Below, in pieces: positions 9,319 through 16,457 of a DNA stretch of 53,821 bases (position 1 is the first letter of the stretch; each line of letters opens with the position of its first letter). A model generated the notes under the pieces. That model was not told the origin of the DNA, did no database searches, and saw nothing but the letters and a program-made list of their open reading frames with translations. The DNA is from Sphaerospermopsis aphanizomenoides BCCUSP55 (GTDB taxonomy: Bacteria; Cyanobacteriota; Cyanobacteriia; Cyanobacteriales; Nostocaceae), in contig NZ_LUFH02000029.1 in assembly GCF_001586785.1 (NCBI RefSeq), positions 1 through 53,821 of the forward strand, in the 5' to 3' direction. Position numbers and translations under genes: made by a program.

Positions 9319-9330
9319 ATCTCATCTAAT

Positions 9331-9403
9331 GCAAAAAGCGCCTGGGAGTGTTGCCGTGTTTCCACCCCAAACGCTTTTTGAACTTTGCTCCTCACACACA
9401 AAT
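9331..9403 (-). ncRNA. yfr2: Yfr2-like small RNA, copy 1
   Basis: Read on the minus strand, the gene begins GTGTGTGAGGAGC and ends in a long GC-rich hairpin (AAAAAGCG...CGCTTTTT) that acts as its own terminator. Inside the hairpin is TGGAAACA, close to the GGAAACA loop element conserved in cyanobacterial Yfr2 RNAs. Directly upstream is a plausible promoter, TTGCTA-N17-TATAGT. A second near-identical copy follows at 9490-9564. The family call is from memory of the motif; exact ends are estimated. Confidence 0.72.
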
Positions 9404-9440
9404 AAACTATATCACTGGTTCAATTAAATAGCAAGTGTTT
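9404..9440 (-). promoter_or_regulatory. Putative promoter of the first Yfr2-like sRNA
   Basis: On the minus strand TTGCTA and TATAGT are separated by 17 nt, with the TATAGT 7-9 nt before the conserved GTGTGTGAGG start. The spacing is that expected for a housekeeping sigma factor. Confidence 0.55.
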
Positions 9441-9489
9441 TATTGGAAATTTTATATTAGTAAATTAAATATATTATTAGTAGCCACAA

Positions 9490-9564
9490 TAAAAAACGCC
9501 TGGGAGTGTTGCCGTGTTTCCACCCCAAGCGTTTTTTATATTCAACATTGCTCCTCACACACAA
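9490..9564 (-). ncRNA. yfr2: Yfr2-like small RNA, copy 2
   Basis: Same layout as copy 1: GTGTGTGAGGAGC at the 5' end, a short variable linker, then a terminator hairpin carrying TGGAAACACGGCAACACTCC and ending in a T run. The hairpin interior is almost identical to copy 1 while the linker and outer sequence differ, which indicates selection on the RNA rather than a very recent copy. TAATAT lies about 9 nt upstream as a possible -10 box. Confidence 0.72.
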
Positions 9565-9637
9565 GAGTAATATTATCAGTGCGAATTGAAAAAGTAGTAT
9601 CTTGAGTGCCACTTTCACAACTGCACTAAGGTTAGGG

Positions 9638-9660
9638 TGATGGGGTGATGGGGTGATGTG
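9638..9660. repeat. GGGTGAT heptamer repeat
   Basis: About three tandem GGGTGAT heptamers just downstream of purH. Member of the STRR class. Confidence 0.55.
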
Positions 9661-9714
9661 GAGAATGACATATTACTTCTGGCCTATTCCCTCTTCACTG
9701 TCACCTGTCACCTC

Positions 9715-11250
9715 TTAGTGCAAGAAATGGCGAACCCCAGTCACAACCATCAATAAACCCAGTTCATTCGCAGCTTTGATAGAATCTTTATCCCGCAGAC
9801 TTCCTCCTGGTTGGACAATGGCGGTAATTCCGGCTGCGGCTGCGGTTCTGACAGTATCATCAAAGGGGAAGAAACCATCACTAGCCAAAACTGCACCTTG
9901 CGCTTTTTCTCCCGCTTGTTCTACGGCTATTTTGGTCGAACCGACGCGGTTCATTTGTCCAGCACCTACGCCTAAAGTTGTCCGGTCTTTGCTGATGACA
10001 ATCGCGTTAGATTTAACGTGCTTACAAACTTTCCAAGCAAACAACAACTCGGCTAACTCAGCAGGTGTCGGTTGACGTTCGGTGACAACTTGCCATTTAC
10101 TGGTGTCAGCAATGATATCATCAGCAGTTTGTACTAAAAAACCACCTGCGATCGCTCTTACTGTTTCTTTCGGTCCAGTCAGCAAATCTGGTAAAATCAA
10201 AACTCTGACATTACCTTTCTTAGTTAAAATTTCCTTGGCTTCTTCATCGCAACCAGGTGCAACCACGCATTCTAAAAATGTCTTCGTTAATTCCGTTGCT
10301 GTTGCTGCATCAATAGTACGGTTTAAAGCCACAATCCCACCAAAAGCCGAGGTAGAATCAGCATTAAAGGCTTTTTGATAAGCGTCGAAAATGGTTTCTG
10401 CCTCAGCAGTTCCACAGGGATTAGTATGTTTAATAATTGTCGCTGCCGGACTTTCAGTAAATTCTGCAATAATGCGACGTGCAGCTTCCAAATCTACCAA
10501 ATTATTATAACTGAGTTCCTTACCTTGCAGTTTCGTTGCTGCTGCCCAACCTGTGGGTTTAGTTCCTGTTTGATACCAAGCAGCGGGTTGATGGGGGTTT
10601 TCTCCATAGCGCAGAGGTTGAATTTGTGTCCCGGAAACAGTGTATGTTTCTGGTAGACCTTCGCTTTGTGTACCAGCCAAATAAGCAGCAATGGCGTTAT
10701 CATAACTTGCTGTGTGCAGAAATCCCTTCAAGGCGCATTTTTGGCGAAATTCTAAAGAAGCTGACCCATTTGTGCGTAATTCTTGCAAATACTCATCATA
10801 TTGAGCAGGATCACATAATACCGTCAAATGGGCAAAGTTTTTGGATGAAGCCCTTAACATTGCAGGGCCACCAATATCAATTTGTTCCACCGCATCGGCT
10901 AAAGTGACACCAGGTTTAGCAATGGTTTCTTCAAAAGGATACAGATTCACCACCACTAAGTCAATTGGACGAATTTGGTTATCTTCCAAATCCTTGATAT
11001 CTTGCTCCACATCCCGCCGTGCTAAAATACCGCCATGAATACGGGGATGGAGAGTTTTCACCCGACCACCTAAAATTTCTGGTGAACCTGTATAATCAGA
11101 AACTTTTGTCACTGGAATTCCCGCATCCTTGAGGGTTTTGGCTGTTCCCCCACTGCTGATAATATCAAAGCCAAATTCTTCCACTAAGCTGCGGGCTAGG
11201 TCAATTATACCAGTTTTGTTAGATACACTCAGCAATGCCAGACGCGCCAT
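9715..11250 (-). CDS. purH: Bifunctional AICAR transformylase / IMP cyclohydrolase
   Basis: About 511 residues from the preferred start. The N-terminal MGS-like IMP cyclohydrolase domain (ALLSVSNKTGI, SGGTAKTL, GGRVKTLHP) is followed by the AICAR formyltransferase domain (RYGENPHQ, KHTNPCG, SAFGGI, QPGGSLRD). It catalyses the last two steps of purine synthesis to IMP in the cytoplasm. An in-frame TTG 27 bp upstream could extend it, but the ATG giving MARLALLSVSNK matches where the family starts. No other pur gene is adjacent. Confidence 0.97.
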   Translation of the reverse strand: MARLALLSVSNKTGIIDLARSLVEEFGFDIISSGGTAKTLKDAGIPVTKVSDYTGSPEILGGRVKTLHPRIHGGILARRDVEQDIKDLEDNQIRPIDLVVVNLYPFEETIAKPGVTLADAVEQIDIGGPAMLRASSKNFAHLTVLCDPAQYDEYLQELRTNGSASLEFRQKCALKGFLHTASYDNAIAAYLAGTQSEGLPETYTVSGTQIQPLRYGENPHQPAAWYQTGTKPTGWAAATKLQGKELSYNNLVDLEAARRIIAEFTESPAATIIKHTNPCGTAEAETIFDAYQKAFNADSTSAFGGIVALNRTIDAATATELTKTFLECVVAPGCDEEAKEILTKKGNVRVLILPDLLTGPKETVRAIAGGFLVQTADDIIADTSKWQVVTERQPTPAELAELLFAWKVCKHVKSNAIVISKDRTTLGVGAGQMNRVGSTKIAVEQAGEKAQGAVLASDGFFPFDDTVRTAAAAGITAIVQPGGSLRDKDSIKAANELGLLMVVTGVRHFLH

Positions 11251-11421
11251 AATTCCCCAGTTTCCTTTGGACGACAAAATTCTAAATAGATGATTATTGT
11301 ACCTAATGGTTGGCAGGATGGAGAAAAAGGGTGTAGGGTGTGGGGAAAGAGAAGATAAAGAATTCTGAGTCAGAAAGGTAATACTATCAGCATTGGTTTA
11401 GAGTTTTGCTAAACTAATAAG

Positions 11422-11721
11422 ATGTATAAAATAAGAGAATATCAAGTTATGACACTTGCTAATTCATCAATTCCTCAACACTATACACTTGACATTGAAC
11501 CAGAAGGACGGTTAACTTTACCTGAAGAAATTAAACAAATTCTGAATTTAGAAGACGGCGATAGATTAATTTTAACACTTGAAGATAATGGCAAACTGCA
11601 ATTAGTTAGTCTCAAACAACAAGTTAAAAAATTAAGAGGGTTATTAAAAGATAAATCCCCGGATAGAAATTTGGTAGATGAACTCATTCAGGAACGCAGA
11701 CAGGAGCATTTTAATGAATAA
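11422..11721 (+). CDS. AbrB/MazE-like (VapB-type) antitoxin
   Basis: 99 residues; the likely start is the internal ATG at 11449, giving MTLANSSIPQ and 90 residues. The SpoVT-AbrB swapped-hairpin DNA-binding domain is seen in IEPEGRLTLPEEIKQ and LEDGDRLILTLEDN, followed by a charged C-terminal tail as in antitoxins that wrap their toxin. Its last codons overlap an ATG that opens only 12 codons (MNKSVFDLEKSF), which looks like the start of a PIN-domain toxin cut short. So this is probably an orphan antitoxin. Confidence 0.75.
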   Translation: MYKIREYQVMTLANSSIPQHYTLDIEPEGRLTLPEEIKQILNLEDGDRLILTLEDNGKLQLVSLKQQVKKLRGLLKDKSPDRNLVDELIQERRQEHFNE

Positions 11722-11752
11722 ATCCGTATTTGATTTAGAAAAATCCTTTTAG
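11714..11752 (+). pseudogene. Truncated PIN-domain (VapC-like) toxin start
   Basis: An ATG overlapping the end of the antitoxin gene, as in many vapBC pairs, reads MNKSVFDLEKSF then a stop. The first residues resemble the opening of PIN toxins (xxVFD followed by a small residue-rich helix). The rest of a toxin is missing; a toxin gene on the other strand begins right after. The call rests on only about seven residues. Confidence 0.35.
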
Positions 11753-12205
11753 CTATTCAGAATTATCTAAATTAGATTCAACTATAAATTGATCAATACT
11801 TTCGAGAAATTCACCGTTTTCTACTTTTTTAGTAAACACTTGGTAGCAATCTTTTTTATCCCCTTCTTTGCGGGGAAATCCTAACCACAGAATAATAATT
11901 ATTTTTGGTTCTTTAAATACTCTAAAAAATAATCTATACCTTTCTGGCAGTCCCATTTTTTTGAGACGACCATATTTTTGTAAAGGTTTTTGTAAAACAA
12001 AGTATGATGCTAAAGGATCTTGGGGAATTTTTTCCTTAATTCCGATATTCAACGCTTTTAATAATTTCGCATCTGGATGTTGTAGAAATTCCTCCTTGGG
12101 TAATTCATCTTTTAATTTTTTGACTTTTTCACGCAGTTCTAACCATTGGGTATTAAATAATGGATAAAAAAATATTTTCCAGCCATTACAAGTAAATTCA
12201 GCCAT
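11753..12205 (-). CDS. YhaV-family ribonuclease toxin
   Basis: 150 residues. Matches the YhaV pattern: an N-terminal NGWKIFFYPLF, then IPQDPLASYF, and the conserved core RYRLFFRVFKEPKIIIILWL with DCYQVFTKKVENGE near the end. YhaV toxins are RelE-like mRNA interferases. The upstream minus-strand gene is a PrlF/AbrB-like antitoxin, 58 bp away, in the usual antitoxin-first order. The length is normal and nothing looks broken. Confidence 0.8.
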   Translation of the reverse strand: MAEFTCNGWKIFFYPLFNTQWLELREKVKKLKDELPKEEFLQHPDAKLLKALNIGIKEKIPQDPLASYFVLQKPLQKYGRLKKMGLPERYRLFFRVFKEPKIIIILWLGFPRKEGDKKDCYQVFTKKVENGEFLESIDQFIVESNLDNSE

Positions 12206-12263
12206 TAATTGCTAATTTGTATTGGTGAATAAAGAATATTTACCTTGTTCCTGATTTCTGAAT

Positions 12264-12584
12264 CTAATCTAAGATTACATCAGCAACTAAATCATCTATT
12301 TCTTGACTTATTTCCTGAGTATACATAACTAATTGTTTAGGATTTTGAACAGCATCTTTGACGAGAAAATCTAAAAAGAGGCTTAACATTATCCCTTCAT
12401 CTTCATCATGATTATTAACATTTTCCGGCTCTAATTTTACCAAAAATGTGTTATCTGATAATACTTCTATGTAACCTGAAGCATTTGCTAAATGGGGATG
12501 GTCTTTAAAAAAAGAACGAGGGAGACGAAACCCATCTTGATTACCAATTTTTGCCGGATTGATAGGATAAATTTTATCAGCCAT
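12264..12584 (-). CDS. PrlF/AbrB-like antitoxin of the YhaV toxin
   Basis: From the ATG giving MADKIYPINPAK the protein has 106 residues; a GTG 24 bp upstream is in frame but lacks a ribosome site. NQDGFRLPRSFF and GYIEVLSDNTFLVKLEPE form a small beta-rich DNA-binding domain of AbrB/PrlF type. The acidic C-terminal half (HDEDEG, SQEIDDLVADV) probably binds the toxin. It lies immediately upstream of the YhaV gene. Autoregulation of the operon is expected but not shown. Confidence 0.72.
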   Translation of the reverse strand: MADKIYPINPAKIGNQDGFRLPRSFFKDHPHLANASGYIEVLSDNTFLVKLEPENVNNHDEDEGIMLSLFLDFLVKDAVQNPKQLVMYTQEISQEIDDLVADVILD

Positions 12585-12679
12585 AAGATAATTCTTGAGT
12601 GAAGACACCGCATTATTTTTAGGGGTGCTAATGTCATTATAACTTATGTTATAACATTTTTAATTCCAGGTAATTGGCA

Positions 12680-13003
12680 GTTTCCATCCCCTTGCGGGGA
12701 AGTGGTTTTGTAAAGCTTTTCTCTAATTCCTTGAAAAGGTGACTCTTCTTTTTTGTTTCCATCCCCTTGTGGGGAAGTGGTTTTGTAAAGACTTATTTTT
12801 ATTGCCACAAGCAATCACGAAAATAAGTGTTTCCATCCCCTTGCGGGGAAGTGGTTTTGTAAAGCACCAAAGCATTAAAAATGTTGTGCTTTCCGGTTTC
12901 CATCCCCTTGCGGGGAAGTGGTTTTGTAAAGTCTGCTTCGCTTCCAAAGTGAAGGTAACATTGTTGCGTTTCCATCCCCTTGCGGGGAAGTGGGTTTGTA
13001 AAG
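12680..13003 (-). CRISPR. CRISPR array, five 36-bp repeats, no adjacent cas genes
   Basis: Repeats at 12680-12715, 12755-12790, 12829-12864, 12896-12931 and 12968-13003, separated by spacers of 39, 38, 31 and 36 bp. The repeat carries the hairpin CCCC-TTGC-GGGG. Read on the minus strand it ends GGATGGAAAC, the usual 3' end of cyanobacterial repeats, which gives an ATGGAAAC-type crRNA handle. Two repeats carry a single change (position 16 C to T in the second, T to G in the fifth). No cas gene lies in the window, so the array depends on proteins encoded elsewhere or is a relic. Confidence 0.95.
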
Positions 13004-13230
13004 AGTTCACTTCTGGAAACTTTGCGTAGTAAGGCTTTCAGACCCCCATTTCGACACCACTTTTTAAATTCTCAATAAAACCCAGAAAATTCTCAACAAG
13101 TAATGCCATTTAAAGGCTGAAACCTTTACGGTGCAAGCTATCGACACCAGTCAACGAAGTTATGCGGTTTTCAAGGTTCGGACGAGTGGTGTCGATAAAT
13201 TTCAACGCACTTCATAAAAGGTATATTATC
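13004..13230 (-). promoter_or_regulatory. Probable CRISPR leader
   Basis: AT-rich non-coding stretch on the upstream side of the array in the minus orientation. It holds TCGACACCA at 13051-13060 and 13141-13149 and the inverted form GTGGTGTCGA at 13186-13195. Next to the first repeat, the minus strand reads GGGGTCTGAAAGCCTTACTA. Its position and repeat orientation agree that this is the leader with the transcription start and integration site. Confidence 0.6.
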
Positions 13231-13243
13231 TCACCTAAAATTG

Positions 13244-14353
13244 TCAACACGGCGTAATATTTGTTAAAAATGAATCTAAACTTGGTACATCCACCCAGGT
13301 TCTTAACTCATTAGATTGATGAGATAAATCCATTAATAATTGAGAATACACACCCTCATACAAAGATGGTGTAGTTTCCTGCTTGGTTTCAATACCTTTT
13401 ACCCATTGGTCTACCACACGCAGAAAAGCACAAATCCGACCATCATTATAATGTTGAGGAAAGAGTAAATGTTGAGGAATTTCTATTTCTTGTAAAGGTT
13501 GACCTGGTTGTGAACCCCAAACCCGGAAACCGTGAATATAATCTTTTTGGTTATAGCTTCCTAAAACTAATGTGCCTTTATCTCCATACACTTCTAGCCA
13601 ATGTGGTCTGTCTGCATGAACCACTGCACTAATAGAAATTTGGCAAGGTGTACCATTTGTTAATTCCAAAGATACCAGACAATTATCATCTGTTTCTACT
13701 GCTTTTAATTTTCCTGTTTCTGGATTAATTCTTTCGGGAATAGCTGTAGTTAAATAGGCATTTAATCTGCGAACTGAACCGAATAACCAGTTAATATAAT
13801 CAAAAGCATGAGAACCTAAAGAACCTAATGCACCACCACCTTGTTCTTGGCTAGAATACCAATTCCAAGGACGGGATGTATCCGCACGGGAAGAACCCAA
13901 CCAATCAATTTTGATTAAGCGCAAATTACCAACATAGTTTGAGGAGAGAAGTTGAGAAAAAAATTGCCATGCGGGAACAAAGCGAAATTCAAAATCTACA
14001 GATGCAATTACATCTTGCTTTTTGGCTAAATGATATAGTTCTTTGGCTTCGGTTGCATTTAAGGTGATGGGTTTTTCTAGTAAGAGATGTTTACCAGCTT
14101 GCAGGACTTGTTTGGCCATTTCATAGTGTAAAAATGGCGGTGTGGAAATGCTGACTGCTTGCACTTGTGGTAAAGCGAGAATTTCTGTTAAGTTATCACT
14201 AGCGTGGGGGATATGATGAGTTGCGGCTATGGTTTTAGCTTTATTAATATCTCGATGATAAATAGCAACTATCTCGGTTTTGTGATGAACTTGAAATGCG
14301 GGAATATGTACTTTTTGACCAAATCCAGTACCGACAACTGCAACACCAATCAT
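13244..14353 (-). CDS. Gfo/Idh/MocA family NAD(P)-dependent oxidoreductase
   Basis: 369 residues. An N-terminal Rossmann fold (VAVVGTGFGQKVHIPAF, residues 4-20) is followed by the family motif LLEKPITLNATEA (EKP) and the C-terminal alpha/beta substrate domain with SLGSHAFDYINWLFG, where the histidine is the likely catalytic residue. Relatives oxidise or reduce sugars and inositols. There is no sugar-cluster context: it sits between the CRISPR leader and the ATPase/TOPRIM pair. Substrate unknown. Confidence 0.9.
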   Translation of the reverse strand: MIGVAVVGTGFGQKVHIPAFQVHHKTEIVAIYHRDINKAKTIAATHHIPHASDNLTEILALPQVQAVSISTPPFLHYEMAKQVLQAGKHLLLEKPITLNATEAKELYHLAKKQDVIASVDFEFRFVPAWQFFSQLLSSNYVGNLRLIKIDWLGSSRADTSRPWNWYSSQEQGGGALGSLGSHAFDYINWLFGSVRRLNAYLTTAIPERINPETGKLKAVETDDNCLVSLELTNGTPCQISISAVVHADRPHWLEVYGDKGTLVLGSYNQKDYIHGFRVWGSQPGQPLQEIEIPQHLLFPQHYNDGRICAFLRVVDQWVKGIETKQETTPSLYEGVYSQLLMDLSHQSNELRTWVDVPSLDSFLTNITPC

Positions 14354-14579
14354 AGTTAGTTAAAAATTGAAGGGTTAAAACGGTAGTTTTTGGAATATTA
14401 TAATTATACATTAAATTGTGAAAATACACTCAGAATTTTCAATGTGTATTTTAGGTATAATTATTACTAACACAGTTAACTATAAAGAGATGAACCACAA
14501 ATACACTAAGAAAAGAGAATTTAAGAGAGATTTTTTCGTAAGCTTTGATTGTATGGTTACACCAATAAATAATATAATT

Positions 14580-14670
14580 AGGACTTACGCACAAGTTACG
14601 GATTAATGAACCACGAAGACACGAAGTACACGAAGGAAAGAGGGTTTGAGAGATATTTTGCGTAAGTCCT
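14580..14670. repeat. MITE-like inverted repeat, family A, copy 2
   Basis: Perfect 12-bp termini AGGACTTACGCA and TGCGTAAGTCCT around a 67-bp interior shared with the copy at 811-902. It lies 24 bp before the ATPase gene start, so it could influence transcription of that gene. Confidence 0.85.
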
Positions 14671-14694
14671 GATAATATTGGTATTGGGAAAATT

Positions 14695-15885
14695 ATGATT
14701 ACAAAACTGCGGCTGGAAAGATTTAAAAATTTTAAAGAGGCGGAACTACATCTTGGCGATTTAACTTTAATAGTGGGTACTAATGCTTCTGGTAAAAGTA
14801 ATATTCGGGATGCTTTTCGCTTTTTACATGGTCTTGCTAGAGGATATAAGTTAGCTGAAATTTTTGGTGAAAAATGGGTTGAAGGTGGGGTTTTACAATG
14901 GCGGGGTATTCGTGGAGGAACAAGAGAAGTCACCTTTGTTGGTGAGGAAACTTTTGCATTAGAAGTTGAGTTGAATTTTTTGATGAATTCCGTTAAAAAA
15001 ATAGTAGATTATGGAATAGAAGTTAATTCGGGTCATGATGTTAAAGTACCTGAATTCAAAAAGCAAAAATTTCTTATATTGGGAGAACCTCCCATCACAG
15101 AAAGAATTACTTTTTCTATTCGTCGTTCTCTGCTTCACCAAAATGCAGAAATATTATCACCAAACTCTGAGGAATTAAAAGCAAGGATAGAAGCAGCAAA
15201 AGAAGTAATATCCTTTCTTAGTTCAATGCGATTCTTAGATTTAAATCCCGATGCTATGAGACAACCTTCTATCCCAGGACAAACTATTTTAGGTGATAGG
15301 GGTGAAAATCTTTCTTCAGTATTACAAGATATTTGCTTAAACCCAGAACGCAAACAAACTTTATTACAATGGATGCAAGAATTAACCCCGATGGATGTTG
15401 TAGATTTTGAATTTCCTACTGATTTTACTGGTAGGACATTACTAACTTTAGTGGAAAAAAATGGAACAAAAATCTCTGCTATTAGTGCATCTGATGGTAC
15501 ACTGCGTTTTTTAGCGATGATAGCAGCTTTACTAGGTTCAGAACCTGCAAAACTTTATTTTTTTGAAGAAATAGATAATGGTATTCACCCTACTCGCTTA
15601 CATTTACTTTTGCAATTAATTGAACGCCAAGTTTCTCAAGGTAAAATTCAAGTTGTAGCTACTACTCATTCACCGCAATTACTCAGACTTTTAAGTCCAC
15701 AATCATTAGAATATGCTTCTTTAACTTATCGTTTAGCTGATAGACCAGATGCTAAAATAAAACGTATTCTGGATATTCCAGAAGCAAAGCGAGTTATTCA
15801 AGAACAAGATTTAGCACGACTTCATGAATCTGGATGGTTGGAAGATGCTGTGGAATTTCTGGAAGATGAGGAAATAGTTGAATGA
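14695..15885 (+). CDS. AAA/ABC-type ATPase of the OLD/AriA-like class
   Basis: 396 residues. It opens with ITKLRLERFKNF, typical of SMC/OLD-like ATPases. Walker A is GTNASGKS (28-35), the signature-like SASDGTLRF is at 264-272, Walker B is LYFFEEID (287-294), followed by NGIHP and the switch histidine H325 in ATTHSPQ. The stretch at about 90-240 is an inserted helical region. The stop overlaps the start of a TOPRIM-like gene by 4 bp, the arrangement of two-gene defence modules such as PARIS (AriA/AriB) where the ATPase holds and releases a nuclease. Defence function is inferred. Confidence 0.85.
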   Translation: MITKLRLERFKNFKEAELHLGDLTLIVGTNASGKSNIRDAFRFLHGLARGYKLAEIFGEKWVEGGVLQWRGIRGGTREVTFVGEETFALEVELNFLMNSVKKIVDYGIEVNSGHDVKVPEFKKQKFLILGEPPITERITFSIRRSLLHQNAEILSPNSEELKARIEAAKEVISFLSSMRFLDLNPDAMRQPSIPGQTILGDRGENLSSVLQDICLNPERKQTLLQWMQELTPMDVVDFEFPTDFTGRTLLTLVEKNGTKISAISASDGTLRFLAMIAALLGSEPAKLYFFEEIDNGIHPTRLHLLLQLIERQVSQGKIQVVATTHSPQLLRLLSPQSLEYASLTYRLADRPDAKIKRILDIPEAKRVIQEQDLARLHESGWLEDAVEFLEDEEIVE

Positions 15886-16457
15886 GAGTGCTTGTCATTC
15901 CAGAAGATTTCCGTAAAGACCAATATATGCTGCAACCGATTATTGCAGCAATGATGGAAGCTTTAGGAAAACCTAAAACTAAAGTTATAGTTTGCAAAGA
16001 CCCATTATTAGGTGGTGTGAGTGAAGCACTAAAATGGGAGAATATCCAAAACATTATTAACAGATATAAAGGAATGGTTGACCTTTTTTTGCTGTGTGTA
16101 GATAGAGATGGAAAAGCAGGAAGAAAAAACCAACTTGATAAAATTGAGGAAGAAGCTAAAAATATTTTAACTGATGGTAAGTTATTGTTAGCGGAAAATG
16201 CTTGGCAAGAAATAGAGGTTTGGGTTTTAGCTGGACATGATTTAGCTTATAATTGGCAAGAAATTCGCCATGAAATTAATCCTAAAGAAGCTTACTTTAT
16301 TCCTTTTGCTGCACAGCGAAATGTTTTAGATGCACCTGGTGAGGGAAGGAAAATTTTAGCAGAAGAAGCAGCGCGACGTTACAATAGAATTCGTCAGCTT
16401 TGTGAAGAAGATATTGGAAATTTAGAAAGTAGAATTAAATCATTTATTTCAACATAA
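15882..16457 (+). CDS. TOPRIM-like (DUF4276/DUF4435-like) putative nuclease partner of the ATPase
   Basis: 191 residues. The pattern fits a TOPRIM fold: an acidic residue after the first strand (VIPED, E8), DxD in FLLCVDRDGK (D74, D76), and acidic residues in ENAWQEIEVW (E105, E110, E112). It overlaps the ATPase gene by 4 bp and is certainly co-translated. At 191 residues it is shorter than typical AriB effectors. No exact family can be named; nuclease activity is inferred from the motif order and the partner. Confidence 0.65.
   Translation: MRVLVIPEDFRKDQYMLQPIIAAMMEALGKPKTKVIVCKDPLLGGVSEALKWENIQNIINRYKGMVDLFLLCVDRDGKAGRKNQLDKIEEEAKNILTDGKLLLAENAWQEIEVWVLAGHDLAYNWQEIRHEINPKEAYFIPFAAQRNVLDAPGEGRKILAEEAARRYNRIRQLCEEDIGNLESRIKSFIST

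Noticed and set aside
9331-9564. Yfr1 gene on the plus strand, because CTCCTCACAC is visible there
   Set aside because: On the plus strand no terminator follows the motif, while on the minus strand each copy ends in a hairpin with a T run and has a promoter-like sequence upstream.
12723-13029. Open frames running through the CRISPR array on both strands
   Set aside because: They encode the same repeated peptide because the repeats are in frame; not proteins.
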